Shown here: piece by piece, positions 46,864 through 57,000 of the stretch | Layout: each line of letters begins with the position of its first letter | How positions within the stretch are numbered: the stretch's first letter is position 1 | Assembly (NCBI RefSeq): GCF_001542415.1 | Contig: NZ_LNCU01000070.1 | Coordinates: forward strand, 115,252 to 179,251 | Direction: 5' to 3' | Origin: Bradyrhizobium macuxiense | GTDB taxonomy: Bacteria; Pseudomonadota; Alphaproteobacteria; Rhizobiales; Xanthobacteraceae | Length of the DNA: 64,000 bases | The notes under the pieces: generated by a model | Told to the model about the DNA's origin: nothing | Databases searched by the model: none | Seen by the model: only the letters and a program-made list of their open reading frames with translations | Made by a program: the position numbers and the translations under genes

Positions 46864-47045
46864 AGTGTCGATGCGGTCGAGCCATGACTTTCGTTCTCAT
46901 CCCGCCACTGTCGCCCAAGCTTGCCCGATCGCGCTAACCGTCACCTCGGCTATGGCTCATTTCGGACGTGGAGCGATGACCGACTTGAGTCCGGTGTGCC
47001 CACCAAACGGACTCTGCCGGCTTCTACAAACTTTTTGGGTTTGCC

Positions 47046-48032
47046 CTAATTTGGTTGGTACGACAGCCAATCTGCGGCACCCGCGAAAAATGCTTTGAGC
47101 GACCATTGGGCGGCCTCGCCGTCAGTGAGCTGATGCGCGTATGGCTCGCGGCGTGTGGGATTGGCCCCAATGCCGGTCGACTTATATTCGGCATAATAGG
47201 CCGTCGTCAGGGTCCTGGTCTTGCCGGGTGTCCATTCGCGCCACCCGTCGGGGATTACCGGCGCATCTATCTCGGTTGACAAGAAAATCACCGCAGCATA
47301 GGGGCGCCAAGCGCGGCCGAGGGCAATATCGCGCGCGGCCGTATCGGCGGTCAGCCTGCAATGGTCGAAGACATAAGCGCTATCTTCGTCCGGCGATGCT
47401 CTGCTTTGGGCGGTATAGACGACCGCATGGTTGGCGAGGCCGTGCAACTCACATTGCCGGAAATAGGCCTTGGCATTGCCAAAAATGAAATCGACATGTC
47501 CCTCTATATAGCAGCCCAAGAAGTACTGGCGCGACATCCGGCCATTCGGCCCCTTGTTGGCGAACAGGGTATCCTGCGCGCCGAGCAGGCGGACCCGAGT
47601 GATAACGTCCTTATCTCCTGTCAAGGACAGCGCCACTGCCTGCGAAGGCGGATTAGCCGGATTGAGGGAGTAGTCGTTCTGAACCGTCAGATTGTCGAGC
47701 CGAAAGTCGTCACCTGAGGCGTCCAGCGTCGCGGAATGGGAGGTTCCCCCAACATTGATCGCACCATCACCGTAGACAATAACCGTGTCATGCGGTTGCT
47801 TGCCGGTACCTTTGATATGAACACCTGGTTTGGAGACTTTGACTTTTTCGCGATAGGTGCCCGGCGCAATCAAGATAGCGCCGCCTTGCGGAGGTAATGC
47901 GTCAATGGCTGCGTGAAGGGAGTGATAGGCCTTATCGTCGGATTGCGAGACCAACAGTGGCTGAGCAGATGCTTGCGAGAAGCGCAAACACCCAGTCAGT
48001 ATCATAGCGGCAAGCGCGAGAGCTTGGATCAT
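47046..48032 (-). CDS. Secreted pectinesterase (CE8)
   Basis: A 328-residue pectin methylesterase that removes methyl groups from homogalacturonan. A Sec signal peptide is clear (IQALALAAMILTGCLRFSQASA). Family motifs are QDTLF (about 153-157), the catalytic VDFIFGNAKAYF (first Asp near 182) and LGRAWRPYAAVIF with the active-site Arg. The beta-helix length is normal for CE8. GGTGAG precedes the ATG at 48032; the frame is open to 48059. It lies 190 nt after the polygalacturonase gene on the same strand, so the two probably act in sequence on host pectin. I saw no sigma54 or tts element in front of it. Confidence 0.93.
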   Translation of the reverse strand: MIQALALAAMILTGCLRFSQASAQPLLVSQSDDKAYHSLHAAIDALPPQGGAILIAPGTYREKVKVSKPGVHIKGTGKQPHDTVIVYGDGAINVGGTSHSATLDASGDDFRLDNLTVQNDYSLNPANPPSQAVALSLTGDKDVITRVRLLGAQDTLFANKGPNGRMSRQYFLGCYIEGHVDFIFGNAKAYFRQCELHGLANHAVVYTAQSRASPDEDSAYVFDHCRLTADTAARDIALGRAWRPYAAVIFLSTEIDAPVIPDGWREWTPGKTRTLTTAYYAEYKSTGIGANPTRREPYAHQLTDGEAAQWSLKAFFAGAADWLSYQPN

Positions 48033-48249
48033 GGTCTCACCTTCGTCGAGCAAATGCATGTTTGCATTTCGGGCACGCTCTGATGATTGCGCCTTGTCTC
48101 ATCAAGAAACCCGCAACGAAGCCACGATCCCGTCAACGTGCATGGCACGGCAGCTTTACTTGGTGGTTCCGGATCAGCATTCGCGGGCATGCTTCTGATA
48201 ACCTTGCGATCCCTGAGAGCGTTCGGCGTCATGCCGTTCTGATTGCTAC

Positions 48250-49539
48250 CTAGCGGTCAGGAAATGCCTTTGCACACTTCCATCCACGAGATGGTAACCC
48301 GGCCGCTCGGCTCGGGAGCGGCGGCGACACGCCGGAACGCCCCACGGTCACATTGGTATTTTCCATCTGCCAAGTTGCGGAATCGGCAAATCGCACATCA
48401 TCCAGGGTGATTTCGAGGGGATGCGTCTTGTCGATCCCACGCATCACAAGCGTCCCCCCATCGCCACGGACGTGGCGCAGGACAATCTGGCGATAGAGGG
48501 GAATGCTGTCGCCTTGGGCGTGACGATCATATCTTGTATCGAACATGATCGGCCAACGGTTGCCGCGCAGGCACACATTCTCATAGGTCACCCGCTCCAC
48601 CAGGCCGCCCCTGCTGACATCACTCTTGATGCGCAAGCCCGATGTTGTGCCGTCGAGAATGAGACCGCGTACCAGGATGTCGCTCACACCGGAGTTCACC
48701 TCGCTACCGATCGACATTCCGTGTCCCCAACTGAAATAGTTATCGACGATGGAGACATAGCGGGTGGGGCCATTATTGCCAGCCTTGATCGCCACGTTGT
48801 CGTCTCCAGTTCGGATGACGCTTCGGGTGATGGTCACATCCTGGCTGGCGCCAGGATCGATGCCGTCGGTGTTGCGGGCGTCGGCGGGTGCATCGATGGT
48901 GACGCCCCAAAAGGTAGCACCTTCGACGCGGTTCATCGCCACGTGAAAGTTGGGCGCATTGCGCAACGTAATGCCGTGGAAGGTAATGTCCTGCGCGTGG
49001 TCGATCTGGATCAGGCGCGGGACGTTCTGATTGCCACGCTCGGTTTGGGCGCGGCGGGCCAGCTCCCACCAAGTTTCGGCACTGCCGACCATGGGTGCGC
49101 CGCCCTGGCCATCGATGATGCCTTCGCCATAGATGCCGCCACCGCGCGTTTTGGAAAAGCTGATGAACGGGCGGCAGCCATCGCCTTTACCTGCGATGCG
49201 ACCGCAATGTCCCGAGCCCCTGTCATAGGCGGTCGGATCGGAGATCGCAAAAAGCGTGGCACCCCGCTCGATCCATAGCGTGACGTCCGATTTCATCTCG
49301 AGTGGACCTGACAGGAACTCGCCACGCGCCAAATAGACCGCTGCACCGGCGGGGCAATGGGCAATGGCATCTTGCAACGCGGCCGTATCGTTCGTTCCAG
49401 AGGCCACCGGGCGGGCGCAAACATCACGCGGCGCGACTGGTTCGGCGACAATGCGGCGGTCTTTCGCCTGGGCAACCGGGCAAAATGCCATTGAGATTGC
49501 CATGGACAGTAGAGTCCAGTAGCGCAAAAGGCTTGTCAT
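48250..49539 (-). CDS. Secreted polygalacturonase (GH28)
   Basis: A 429-residue endo- or exo-polygalacturonase that hydrolyses de-esterified pectin. It has a signal peptide (LLRYWTLLSMAISMAFCPVAQA). The GH28 catalytic blocks are all present: NTDGID (about 228-233), GDDNVAIK (about 247-254), GHGMSIGSE (about 274-282) and RIKSD (about 303-307). These supply the three Asp residues, His and Arg/Lys of the active site. It is located upstream of the pectinesterase. In nodulating bacteria such enzymes can loosen infection-thread walls (inference). Downstream, the cluster abuts the T6SS operon promoter. Confidence 0.94.
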   Translation of the reverse strand: MTSLLRYWTLLSMAISMAFCPVAQAKDRRIVAEPVAPRDVCARPVASGTNDTAALQDAIAHCPAGAAVYLARGEFLSGPLEMKSDVTLWIERGATLFAISDPTAYDRGSGHCGRIAGKGDGCRPFISFSKTRGGGIYGEGIIDGQGGAPMVGSAETWWELARRAQTERGNQNVPRLIQIDHAQDITFHGITLRNAPNFHVAMNRVEGATFWGVTIDAPADARNTDGIDPGASQDVTITRSVIRTGDDNVAIKAGNNGPTRYVSIVDNYFSWGHGMSIGSEVNSGVSDILVRGLILDGTTSGLRIKSDVSRGGLVERVTYENVCLRGNRWPIMFDTRYDRHAQGDSIPLYRQIVLRHVRGDGGTLVMRGIDKTHPLEITLDDVRFADSATWQMENTNVTVGRSGVSPPLPSRAAGLPSRGWKCAKAFPDR

Positions 49540-50083
49540 CTATACCTCATGCGTTGCTGCGCGCACTTTGCCGCGTGATAGCTGTCCTCGGCCGAATGCG
49601 AACTTGAGCGGGCGCCGGCCTTCTCGGTGACGCGCGCAAGAAGACCTCAGCAAGACAACATAGGATGGCAGTGGCCCGCCCGGTTGTGAGAACGCCGGCT
49701 CTGCGACACCACATCGCGAGCGCTTCGAACCGCTTCCGACTCATGCGCATCACCCTTGCCCGTTCACGCGCATCCAGCCTTGAGCGGTGCGGGTCGATAG
49801 AAACGGCTGATCCGCAATACGACCAATTTCCGTCAGATTGCGAAGACGCGACGTCCGGAAAGGCGGAGCCTCGAGACGCCGCAGAGGGGATACGATCCAG
49901 CCAGCGGTCGCCAAGCATCCGCGCGTAGCCCGACCAGGCCGAAACCTATTCACTCGATCTCGATCGCTGCAAGCCGCAGTTCCGATCGAAGGATCGCCCC
50001 GGTATCGGTTTCGTCAACCTCGAAGAAATCCTCCAGGACGTCGCTAGGCCACACCCAAGGCAATCATCGGACAAGCGAATCCG
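49540..50083. other. Intergenic, no supported gene
   Basis: Two overlapping frames on opposite strands (about 90 and 120 codons) show no family features. It presumably holds the promoter of the polygalacturonase gene; I could not identify one. Confidence 0.35.
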
Positions 50084-51022
50084 TCACGGCTCCAGCGCGA
50101 CCTGCAAGCCCTCATTGCCGTCAATATGAACATAACGGGGCCCGATCGGCCGCCCCCTGCCGCTGGCGACGGTGACCATGTTTTCCAGGGGGTTGGCACG
50201 CGCATCTGCCTCAGGGCGGGACAAGATCAGATCGGCGTGAAACAGCCCTTCCGATTCAAGGCCGGCCGCATCGACGCCAAGCGTCGCCAAGATAGCCAAA
50301 CAACTTTCAAACTCTTCAGCATCGCGAAAGCGACGCTGAATGAATGTCGCGCCGGTAAGACGTTCCGTCACAAGGCCGCGCTTCGCGAACGTCGCAGCCA
50401 AAGAATCAAATGGGAACATCCTCAGTACGAAGGAGATGATCCATGGACGCTTCTCCATCGCATCGAGAATCTTGCTGAACGTCTTCTCGGTAACGTAGCC
50501 GATACAGCCCGTCGACATGATAACGTCAGTGGAGCGGATGATACGCGCGCTGTCCGTCGATAGCGTCTCCTTTTCAAGATCAGCGACAATGCCCTGCTCA
50601 AGGAGACCAACACCCGCTGCATAGTTGATCGCCGGCGCCGATACGTCCAGACCGATAAATCGCGCCAGACCGACATCAGGCCAAGCTGCATAAAAATTGC
50701 GATCGAGCCGCACCAGGGTCTCAGAACTAATCGCCCTCATCTCGCGCCGGGCGTAGCGATGACGCAAGCCCCCGAAGGTCAGTGGAAACCGATGCGCCGC
50801 GGCGTTGATGCCGTATGAACAGCCAACATCAAGCACGACCGGCTTAAGGCCGGTTGCCGAAGTTTTCGCTGCCAGAATCTGGCGCACAACCGGCTCAGCC
50901 ACGTCCGGGATCATATAGTCCAAGTCTCCCAGGACAGAGAAATATGCTCTCGGATCATCCGAAGCATAAATATCATCGAAGATGGCTTTAGACTGATTGA
51001 TACGCGAAAATTCTGTCCGCAA
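50084..51022 (-). CDS. SAM-dependent methyltransferase (class I)
   Basis: A 312-residue cytoplasmic enzyme with a Rossmann-type SAM site. Motif I is VVLDVGCSYGINAA (about 62-75), an acidic residue ends strand 2 (RFIGLDVSAPAINYA, near 125), and TDVIMSTGCIGYV is at the motif IV position. The N-terminal helices (residues 1-60) would cover the substrate. The substrate is unknown; the neighbouring acyltransferase suggests a small-molecule or surface-sugar decoration pathway, but the genes are 700 bp apart. It is not closely similar to NodS as far as I can judge by eye. Confidence 0.82.
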   Translation of the reverse strand: MRTEFSRINQSKAIFDDIYASDDPRAYFSVLGDLDYMIPDVAEPVVRQILAAKTSATGLKPVVLDVGCSYGINAAAHRFPLTFGGLRHRYARREMRAISSETLVRLDRNFYAAWPDVGLARFIGLDVSAPAINYAAGVGLLEQGIVADLEKETLSTDSARIIRSTDVIMSTGCIGYVTEKTFSKILDAMEKRPWIISFVLRMFPFDSLAATFAKRGLVTERLTGATFIQRRFRDAEEFESCLAILATLGVDAAGLESEGLFHADLILSRPEADARANPLENMVTVASGRGRPIGPRYVHIDGNEGLQVALEP

Positions 51023-51728
51023 CTCAAGTTCCCCATTTCATTTTGCAGTCTGCTCGACGGCTGTGGTCTCCGAGCACTCGGTGCCTTATCGCAGAGATCG
51101 GCCGACGCATAAACCCCACCGCGCGCTTTTTTCAGTCTCGCTTCGCGGAGCAGATGGCCCACCTTGTTGCAAGCACGTACGAGAAGATGAAGCGGCTTTA
51201 AACGCGATCACGAGATTCTTCGGCATTTAGGTTCTGACGATGAGGCTTCCGCCGAATGGCATCAATTGCAAGGACCACACGTTGATGGCACGATTATGAG
51301 TGCGAGCGAGCATAGAGCCATCCGCTGCATCGTCTGATCCTACTGATCGTCATCGCCTCGATCGTGGATCGCGGGCGTAGCGAACGCCATCGCGACCATC
51401 GGACTTTGTCCGCGCAAACGGGCCGGGCATCTGATAGCAAGTGATCAGGCCAAACGTCTGTTACCATCCTGTCAAACGGAGAACCGCCCACATCTGCTAT
51501 CTCTGTAACGTCACGACAAATCAAGCCCCGATCCTTGCCTTGTTTTGTAATCAACAGCCACGTCAGCAACCTGCCCTGTGAACAGTGTATTTGAGGATTA
51601 TCCTGCCATGCGAAACGCTGGCGGCGGGCACAAGATGGTGGACCGAGAGTGCGAGCGGTTGCGCTCAGCAGTTGAAGGCGGATTCCTCATCGAGATCACA
51701 TTTTACAGCACCATGGTCCGCGTAGCGA
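51023..51728. other. Intergenic, no supported gene
   Basis: About 700 bp between the methyltransferase and acyltransferase genes. Only short unconvincing frames were found. Confidence 0.4.
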
Positions 51729-53750
51729 TCATTGAGGAGGGGGCGCGATTGCATTGAGTATATCGTCCACGGTCCGAGCCGCAAGGAAGGTTGCCCCGGG
51801 CACAGTCAGGTGCCCGGAATCGAACGCCGTCAATTCAGAATCATTGGGACCGATCCGGCTCAGACAACCGCTCTCGTTGCAAAAGATATCGCGGACCGAA
51901 ATGTAACGGACGCCGAGTTCGTGCGACAGTTCCTGCAGTTGCGCATCGCGTTGCCTCGTCCATGTATCGGTCGATCCGTGGAACGTCCGTACAGGCAGCA
52001 CCTGGTGAGTTTCCCGATAATGGTAGAGGATGTTCTGCGACAGGCCGCCGCCCAGCCAACCCGGTGGCGGTCCCATGATGACGATATTGGTGATGTGCGC
52101 CGCCTTGAGCAATGCCACTGTGCGCGGCAGGTCCTGACGTAATACGGTTTCAGTCTGTCCCCAAGTGGCGTCGAGAATGACAACGTCGGGCCGCAGGCGC
52201 TTTATCCGTGACAGAACATCGTCATTGATGCTCTTGCAGTACGGCCGCTCGGACAGGCTGTAACCGATTAGAGGCGGACAGGCCGACGCCGTATACTGCG
52301 CGACATCATACCCGCGTTCGGCGGAAAAATGGAGCAGCCCGGGATAAAGGGCGGCACCGTAGGAATCGCCCCAGATCAGCAGCAGCGGACGACCACCTTG
52401 GCCCGCGCATTCGCTCGCGAACTCCGATGCGGGTTGACGCATCAAAAGGCACGCGGCACGTCGCCAATGGCTCTCAGTTTCTGTGCCAGACAACATGAGG
52501 TTGCGGATCGGTTGTGGGAAGCGTACCGGCAGGCCCCGTGTATTGACCGCAGCAATGCCGATGAGCCCCGTTGCGGCCATCGCGACAGCCAAGGGTGCGA
52601 TCTTCCATCTGATCGCAGCCGCGCCAAACCTGATCGGCTGCTCGATGAACCGATAGGTCAACCACGCCAGCAGCGCGCTGAGCGCGAGAAGTTCGGACAT
52701 CAGCAGCGCCGGTACGGCGCCGTTCATGTTCATCTTGGCAAAGGCGATCAGCGGGAAGTGCCAAAGATAAAGGGGATAGCTTATACGCCCGATGATGACC
52801 AATGAGCGGGCCGACAGAATGCGGCGATGGACGACCGTATTGGCCGTCGCGATCAGGGCCGTGGCTGCCAACACGGGAACGGCCGTCCGGAGGTCAGGCC
52901 AATGTGAGCCGGCACTGAATGCGCAGAATGTGAACGCGATCCCAGCCAATCCTGCCAGAGCGAGCGCCGTGGCGACTGAGCGAGCCGGCTCGACCGGTCT
53001 GTTGCACAGGCGGAGGCCTACGAGCGATCCGGCGAGAAGCTCCCATGCCCTGGTCGTGGGCGAGTAGAATGCCCAGGCGGACTCGATCGGCGGCGTCAGG
53101 AGGCAGACAAAAAGAGAGCCGAGTGCAAGCGCTCCCACGATTGCCATACGGCGCGCTGGCCAACGCGAAATCAGCAACAGTGCAACCGGCCATACGATGT
53201 AGTACTGCTCCTCGATTCCGAGCGACCAGAGATGGAGAAGCGGAAGACGTTCTGCCTGAGGATCGAAGTATCCGACGATCTGTTCGTGCAGCACCAAATT
53301 CTCTATGAAGGCGGCCGCGCCCCTGATGCTGGTTCCGAGCGCCTCCATCTCAGCGGCAGGGAATGTGAACCATGCGATGACGAAGGTGACAAAGATCACG
53401 ACAACAAGGCAAGGAAATATCCTTAAGATTCGACGAGCGTAGAAGTTTGCGAAGCTGAAGCGTTTCTCCAGCGACTGCCGAATGATGATTCCAGTTATCA
53501 GGTAACCGGAGATGACGAAGAAAATGTCGACGCCGGCGAAGCCGCCGGGCACGGCTCGTGGAAACGCATGATATGCCAGCACGGCCAGCACCGCGATGGC
53601 GCGCAGGCCGTCAATCTCTGGCCGATACCGGATGGAATCCGGGCGATCAACACCATCAAGTGGAGCGCCATCGTTGGCGCGCAACCGCGCGCGCAAGGCA
53701 AACACACCAGATTTCCATACCGCGCCGACGCGTTCGCGCGTGAATTCCAT
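51729..53750 (-). CDS. OafA/YrhL-type acyltransferase with SGNH domain
   Basis: A 673-residue membrane enzyme that O-acylates surface polysaccharides. The N-terminal acyltransferase-3 domain has about ten spans and the hallmark RPEIDGLRAIAVLAVLAYHAF (about 44-65) with its catalytic His. FFVISGYLITGIII and LHLWSLGIEEQYYIVWP follow. A C-terminal periplasmic SGNH hydrolase-like domain starts near 450 (LLIWGDSYGAALYPG with nucleophile Ser; D-x-x-H near 650 in FDSGHLTVPGA). Acyl groups such as acetate are moved from the cytoplasm onto O-antigen or exopolysaccharide, which could affect host recognition. It is monocistronic; length and motifs are complete. Confidence 0.92.
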   Translation of the reverse strand: MEFTRERVGAVWKSGVFALRARLRANDGAPLDGVDRPDSIRYRPEIDGLRAIAVLAVLAYHAFPRAVPGGFAGVDIFFVISGYLITGIIIRQSLEKRFSFANFYARRILRIFPCLVVVIFVTFVIAWFTFPAAEMEALGTSIRGAAAFIENLVLHEQIVGYFDPQAERLPLLHLWSLGIEEQYYIVWPVALLLISRWPARRMAIVGALALGSLFVCLLTPPIESAWAFYSPTTRAWELLAGSLVGLRLCNRPVEPARSVATALALAGLAGIAFTFCAFSAGSHWPDLRTAVPVLAATALIATANTVVHRRILSARSLVIIGRISYPLYLWHFPLIAFAKMNMNGAVPALLMSELLALSALLAWLTYRFIEQPIRFGAAAIRWKIAPLAVAMAATGLIGIAAVNTRGLPVRFPQPIRNLMLSGTETESHWRRAACLLMRQPASEFASECAGQGGRPLLLIWGDSYGAALYPGLLHFSAERGYDVAQYTASACPPLIGYSLSERPYCKSINDDVLSRIKRLRPDVVILDATWGQTETVLRQDLPRTVALLKAAHITNIVIMGPPPGWLGGGLSQNILYHYRETHQVLPVRTFHGSTDTWTRQRDAQLQELSHELGVRYISVRDIFCNESGCLSRIGPNDSELTAFDSGHLTVPGATFLAARTVDDILNAIAPPPQ

Positions 53751-54448
53751 GCCGCCCTTAAAATCGAGGTGCTACCACTAACGCCGGGTTAGCGCGTTCG
53801 ATGATTTCCCCTGACCTCTCAACGCTAGGCTCAGCGAACCCAAATCGTCGAAGCGTCCCGGAACTGACTCCTTCAAAAGGTCAGATCTCGCGCGCAAGTC
53901 CTATTGATGACAGGGACTGGAGCAACTCATACCTTGGTTTAGATATGCTCGGCGCGTATCCGCCGTATCTCATCGATGATTTGATCGCGCACCCCGGCCT
54001 CTATCTCCAAGAACCCCACGCTCTCACATGACCGGACAGACAGCGGACGGATACACTTTAGCGATCGATCAGACCTCGCAGGATGGCCTCCGCTCGCATC
54101 GAAACGGCAGTGTAAAGCTGCGCCGCCTTAATGGACTTGCGCCTTCCCGGGTCATTCTGAGCGATGTTGGGATCAGATAGGAGGCGCTGGAAAACGCCTG
54201 ATCGCTGCGATCATAAACACGCCATGCTCGGTGCCTTTTGATTTGTAACCCGAATCTCTACAGCGCGTGCGAGGTGCGGCGCGAGATTGTGCGAGAGCCC
54301 AAACACCTGTCCTCGTACCCCGCCAGTCGTCCGAACGCGGATTGACCAAGCTGTAGATCGGCGGCCGGCGGATATTCTGGCAGGCTTTATTGCCGGCAAA
54401 AGCAGCTCCAGTGCGCCCCATCAACCCGAGCTCTTACGGAGTTCTGTG
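53751..54448. other. Intergenic, possible small frame
   Basis: A plus-strand frame at 53801-54031 (76 codons) ends with a protein-like stretch (SNSYLGLDMLGAYPPYLIDD). It could be the N-terminal stub of a lost effector, but there is no homology I can name. Nothing else is supported. Confidence 0.3.
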
Positions 54449-55912
54449 TTACAAAGGCGCATAAGCGCTCAGTCGGTCTTGGAGGGCCCGCCGATTGGCG
54501 ACAAGGTTGTCGAGGCGCAGCAATTCGTCGTCGGTCCGCTCTGTTTGCGCCAATCGTCCAACCAGCGCTCGTGTGGCGTCCAGCACAAAGACGCCGCAAT
54601 CATAATGGTTTCGCTGCTCGGTTATGGAGGCGGTCTGCAGGCTGGCGCCCAACCTTGCTGCGAGCTGGTTTGCCTTTGCGCTGTTACTTTTCCGGAAGGA
54701 ATCGTAGTGATAGGCAACCACCGCTCCCGGATCGCGACGATCCACGAGCAGCAGCGACCAATGCGTACCGTCATTGCTTTTATCTGAACTCCCATCGTTC
54801 ACTGGCAGGAACAAGTAGTTGGCGGTATCATTATTGTTTCCATCCTCGATGATTCCCCACAAGGCGTCCTGTCGGATGAGATCGTCCTCGGTCAAGCGCA
54901 GCAGATGTGCTTGTGCGGGCCGCAAAAGCCGCGTCCGTGCGGCCAGATCCGGATTGTCGCTCTGCAACTCCCGCTCCAGGAGGGTGTAGTCTGCCGTGAT
55001 ATGCTCGTCACCCAGCCAATCCTCGGGGCCGAGCTGCAGCGGCTGCGGTGGGATACGCGATCCAGCGGGCTGCCCTGCCGGTTGATCCAGACGGCCTGCC
55101 GAGGTTTCGCGACGACTCCGTCGGAAGGATTTGGCAAAAGCTGATTTAAAACACCACCACAGTCCACAGCCTTTGGAACTTTTCGTTGGGATCGCGGACG
55201 TCGAAGCGCCGTTCAATGACGATGTATCTCCCCCCTGTTTCGGCACGCCTTCGACGTCCGCCATCACGGGCTCTAGCGATTGAAATCCATGTCCCGGAAC
55301 GAGCGTAACGCTAAGTCCTCGCGGATTGTTTAGGGTCGCGTCCTTTATCCCTTGCCCGAGCTCAGCCGTGTAAGGCCGACCACTGATGTAAAAATGTGGT
55401 CGCGGCTGGAGCGGTGTCGCCGGCAGGACGGCTTTTTTGTCCATTGAACCGATCAGAGGATCGGGCGCCGATTGGCAACCATGGTCCCATCCCAAGCCGA
55501 CGATATGTGTGAAGTCCTCTGCATGTCTGAAGTTTTCCGCCGGCACGGCGGCCTGTGTCTCGACCGCAATGTATGGCAGCTGGGACGGCAGATCCGAGCA
55601 GCTCGAAGTGGGGCTTAACGGCGCGAGTCGCTCAAGATCACCGACGGCCAGGGATGGCTCAGCACGTGTAGGCCGCGATGGCGACATTGGCAACGTCCTC
55701 TCAAAGAACCCGTCGCAGGATTGGTTGGAATTGAAGGCAACGTATCCTTCGCAGTCATCAATTCGAGCGATCCGGCGTCGGAGCACGGGACCGAAGGCTA
55801 GACCATTACCTCCACTATAACCCGCACTCGCCTCATACGTGAAGGCGTACAGTAGTGAGATAGTTCGAGTCAGACTGAAGAAGGCATTCTTGACGCACAA
55901 GCCGCATGGCAA
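54449..55912 (-). CDS. Ulp1-type (C48) SUMO-protease-like effector, NopD class
   Basis: A protein of up to 487 residues. The C-terminal domain (about 290-480) is a C48 cysteine protease: His in DGTHWSLLLVDRRD, Asp in YHYDSF, oxyanion Gln in TEQRNHYDCGVFVLDA and the catalytic Cys of DCG, all in family order. Rhizobial proteins of this type (NopD, Bel2-5) are type III effectors that de-SUMOylate host proteins. The N-terminal part carries the module shared with OtsA (about 110-210: SDLPSQLPYI, then VGLGWDHG, then FYISGRPYTAEL). The true start may be the internal ATG at about 55687 (MSPSRPTRAEPSL). I could not find a convincing tts box upstream. The protease call is firm; secretion is inferred. 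Confidence 0.87.
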   Translation of the reverse strand: MPCGLCVKNAFFSLTRTISLLYAFTYEASAGYSGGNGLAFGPVLRRRIARIDDCEGYVAFNSNQSCDGFFERTLPMSPSRPTRAEPSLAVGDLERLAPLSPTSSCSDLPSQLPYIAVETQAAVPAENFRHAEDFTHIVGLGWDHGCQSAPDPLIGSMDKKAVLPATPLQPRPHFYISGRPYTAELGQGIKDATLNNPRGLSVTLVPGHGFQSLEPVMADVEGVPKQGGDTSSLNGASTSAIPTKSSKGCGLWWCFKSAFAKSFRRSRRETSAGRLDQPAGQPAGSRIPPQPLQLGPEDWLGDEHITADYTLLERELQSDNPDLAARTRLLRPAQAHLLRLTEDDLIRQDALWGIIEDGNNNDTANYLFLPVNDGSSDKSNDGTHWSLLLVDRRDPGAVVAYHYDSFRKSNSAKANQLAARLGASLQTASITEQRNHYDCGVFVLDATRALVGRLAQTERTDDELLRLDNLVANRRALQDRLSAYAPL

Positions 55913-56053
55913 AGGCAGATGGCCGCTCAGTCGAAATCGTGATATATACCGCGATACAACGTAGGAACCGAATTGAACTACAATTTGACGCGGGTATCAT
56001 AAAATCGCGGCCGTACTGCCGTGGTTTTATTGCGCACAAGAATGAGGCAGGCC

Positions 56054-56608
56054 ATGTTCGATGCCGAATGCGATCTCGCCGCCGTAGTCTATGGAGCAGA
56101 TCAGAATCCTGACTCGGTTCTGCATGATTTCGCGACAGACCTGAGCGCGCAAGGCCATCGAGTTGTCGGCATGGTGCAGGTTGGTCAATGCGCCGACTCC
56201 AGTCTGCACGGTGTGCTGGTCCACAATGGTGAAAAGCTATCTCTTGCCAAAAATCTCGCCCCGGTCGAGCACGGTTGCCGTCTAGATCTCGAACGGCTCC
56301 AAAACGCTGCCGCGCGGATTGCCGGCGCGCTTGAGGCCGGAGCCGACCTCATGATCATCAATCGCTTCGGCAGGCGAGAGTGCGCCGGCAAGGGGCTGGT
56401 CTACTTGATCGAACGTGCACGCGATGCCGACATTCCGGTGGTGGTCGCGGTCGCCGGCCATCGTTTCACTGATTGGATCGAATTTGCAAATGGCATGAGT
56501 GTAAAACTTGCGTGCGATCGTGCCGCCCTAGGCGGCTGGTGGCGTGGACTCTCAAACGGACGTCCACCCCTGCACGAACGCCCGACGATCTGCGAGATAC
56601 TAAAATAA
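56054..56608 (+). CDS. DUF2478 protein
   Basis: A 184-residue cytoplasmic protein matching DUF2478, found in proteobacteria often near molybdenum or nitrogen-fixation genes. It has the family opening DLAAVVYGADQNPDSVLHDF, the central GADLMIINRFGRRECAGKGL (residues about 95-115) and VVVAVAGHRFTDWIEFANGM. The pattern suggests a P-loop-related nucleotide-binding fold that lacks a full Walker A. The start at 56054 (GAGGCAG upstream) is preferred to the frame-open 56021. It is divergently arranged from the Ulp1 protease. No sigma54 promoter was found. The biochemical role is unknown. Confidence 0.78.
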   Translation: MFDAECDLAAVVYGADQNPDSVLHDFATDLSAQGHRVVGMVQVGQCADSSLHGVLVHNGEKLSLAKNLAPVEHGCRLDLERLQNAAARIAGALEAGADLMIINRFGRRECAGKGLVYLIERARDADIPVVVAVAGHRFTDWIEFANGMSVKLACDRAALGGWWRGLSNGRPPLHERPTICEILK

Positions 56609-56649
56609 TTGAACCGTGCGGTACGATATTTCCCTGAAGCGATCTCCGC

Positions 56650-57000
56650 TCACATCCATTCACGAGATGGCGGATGTCCACTGGAAAGCGCTGACACAGC
56701 GTTTGCTAAGCGATCGGCCTGGCCTACCACGGCATCTGTTGTGCGACCTCGAAGACAATAGGACGTGGCCAGGATGCTAAACACGGTTTGGGAGAATTCG
56801 CCGAGTAGATGCTTGTCGGTGCCCTTGAATACGAGATGTTCAAGAAAATGTGCGAGCCGGGACTTGCCCGGTGTCTTGTCGGAAGCGCCGACCTTGTGCC
56901 GGATCATATCCGTCACGACAGGCGTGCGACGATCGGGAATCACGAGCACCTGAAGTCCGGTTGCTGAGCGTGAAGTTGGCAAGGTGGAGCCGATGTGTCC
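56650..57000 (-). pseudogene. Remnant of an M16 zinc peptidase
   Basis: The frame contains the N-terminal core of a processing-peptidase-like insulinase: [18 protein letters not shown], then [20 protein letters not shown] with the inverted zinc motif HFLEH, then [17 protein letters not shown]. Only about 100 of the usual 430 or more residues survive, and the distal Glu ligand and second domain are missing. It is a decayed fragment. Confidence 0.75.

Noticed and set aside
48421..49278. 285-codon plus-strand open frame
   Set aside because: Antisense to the polygalacturonase gene with intact GH28 motifs.
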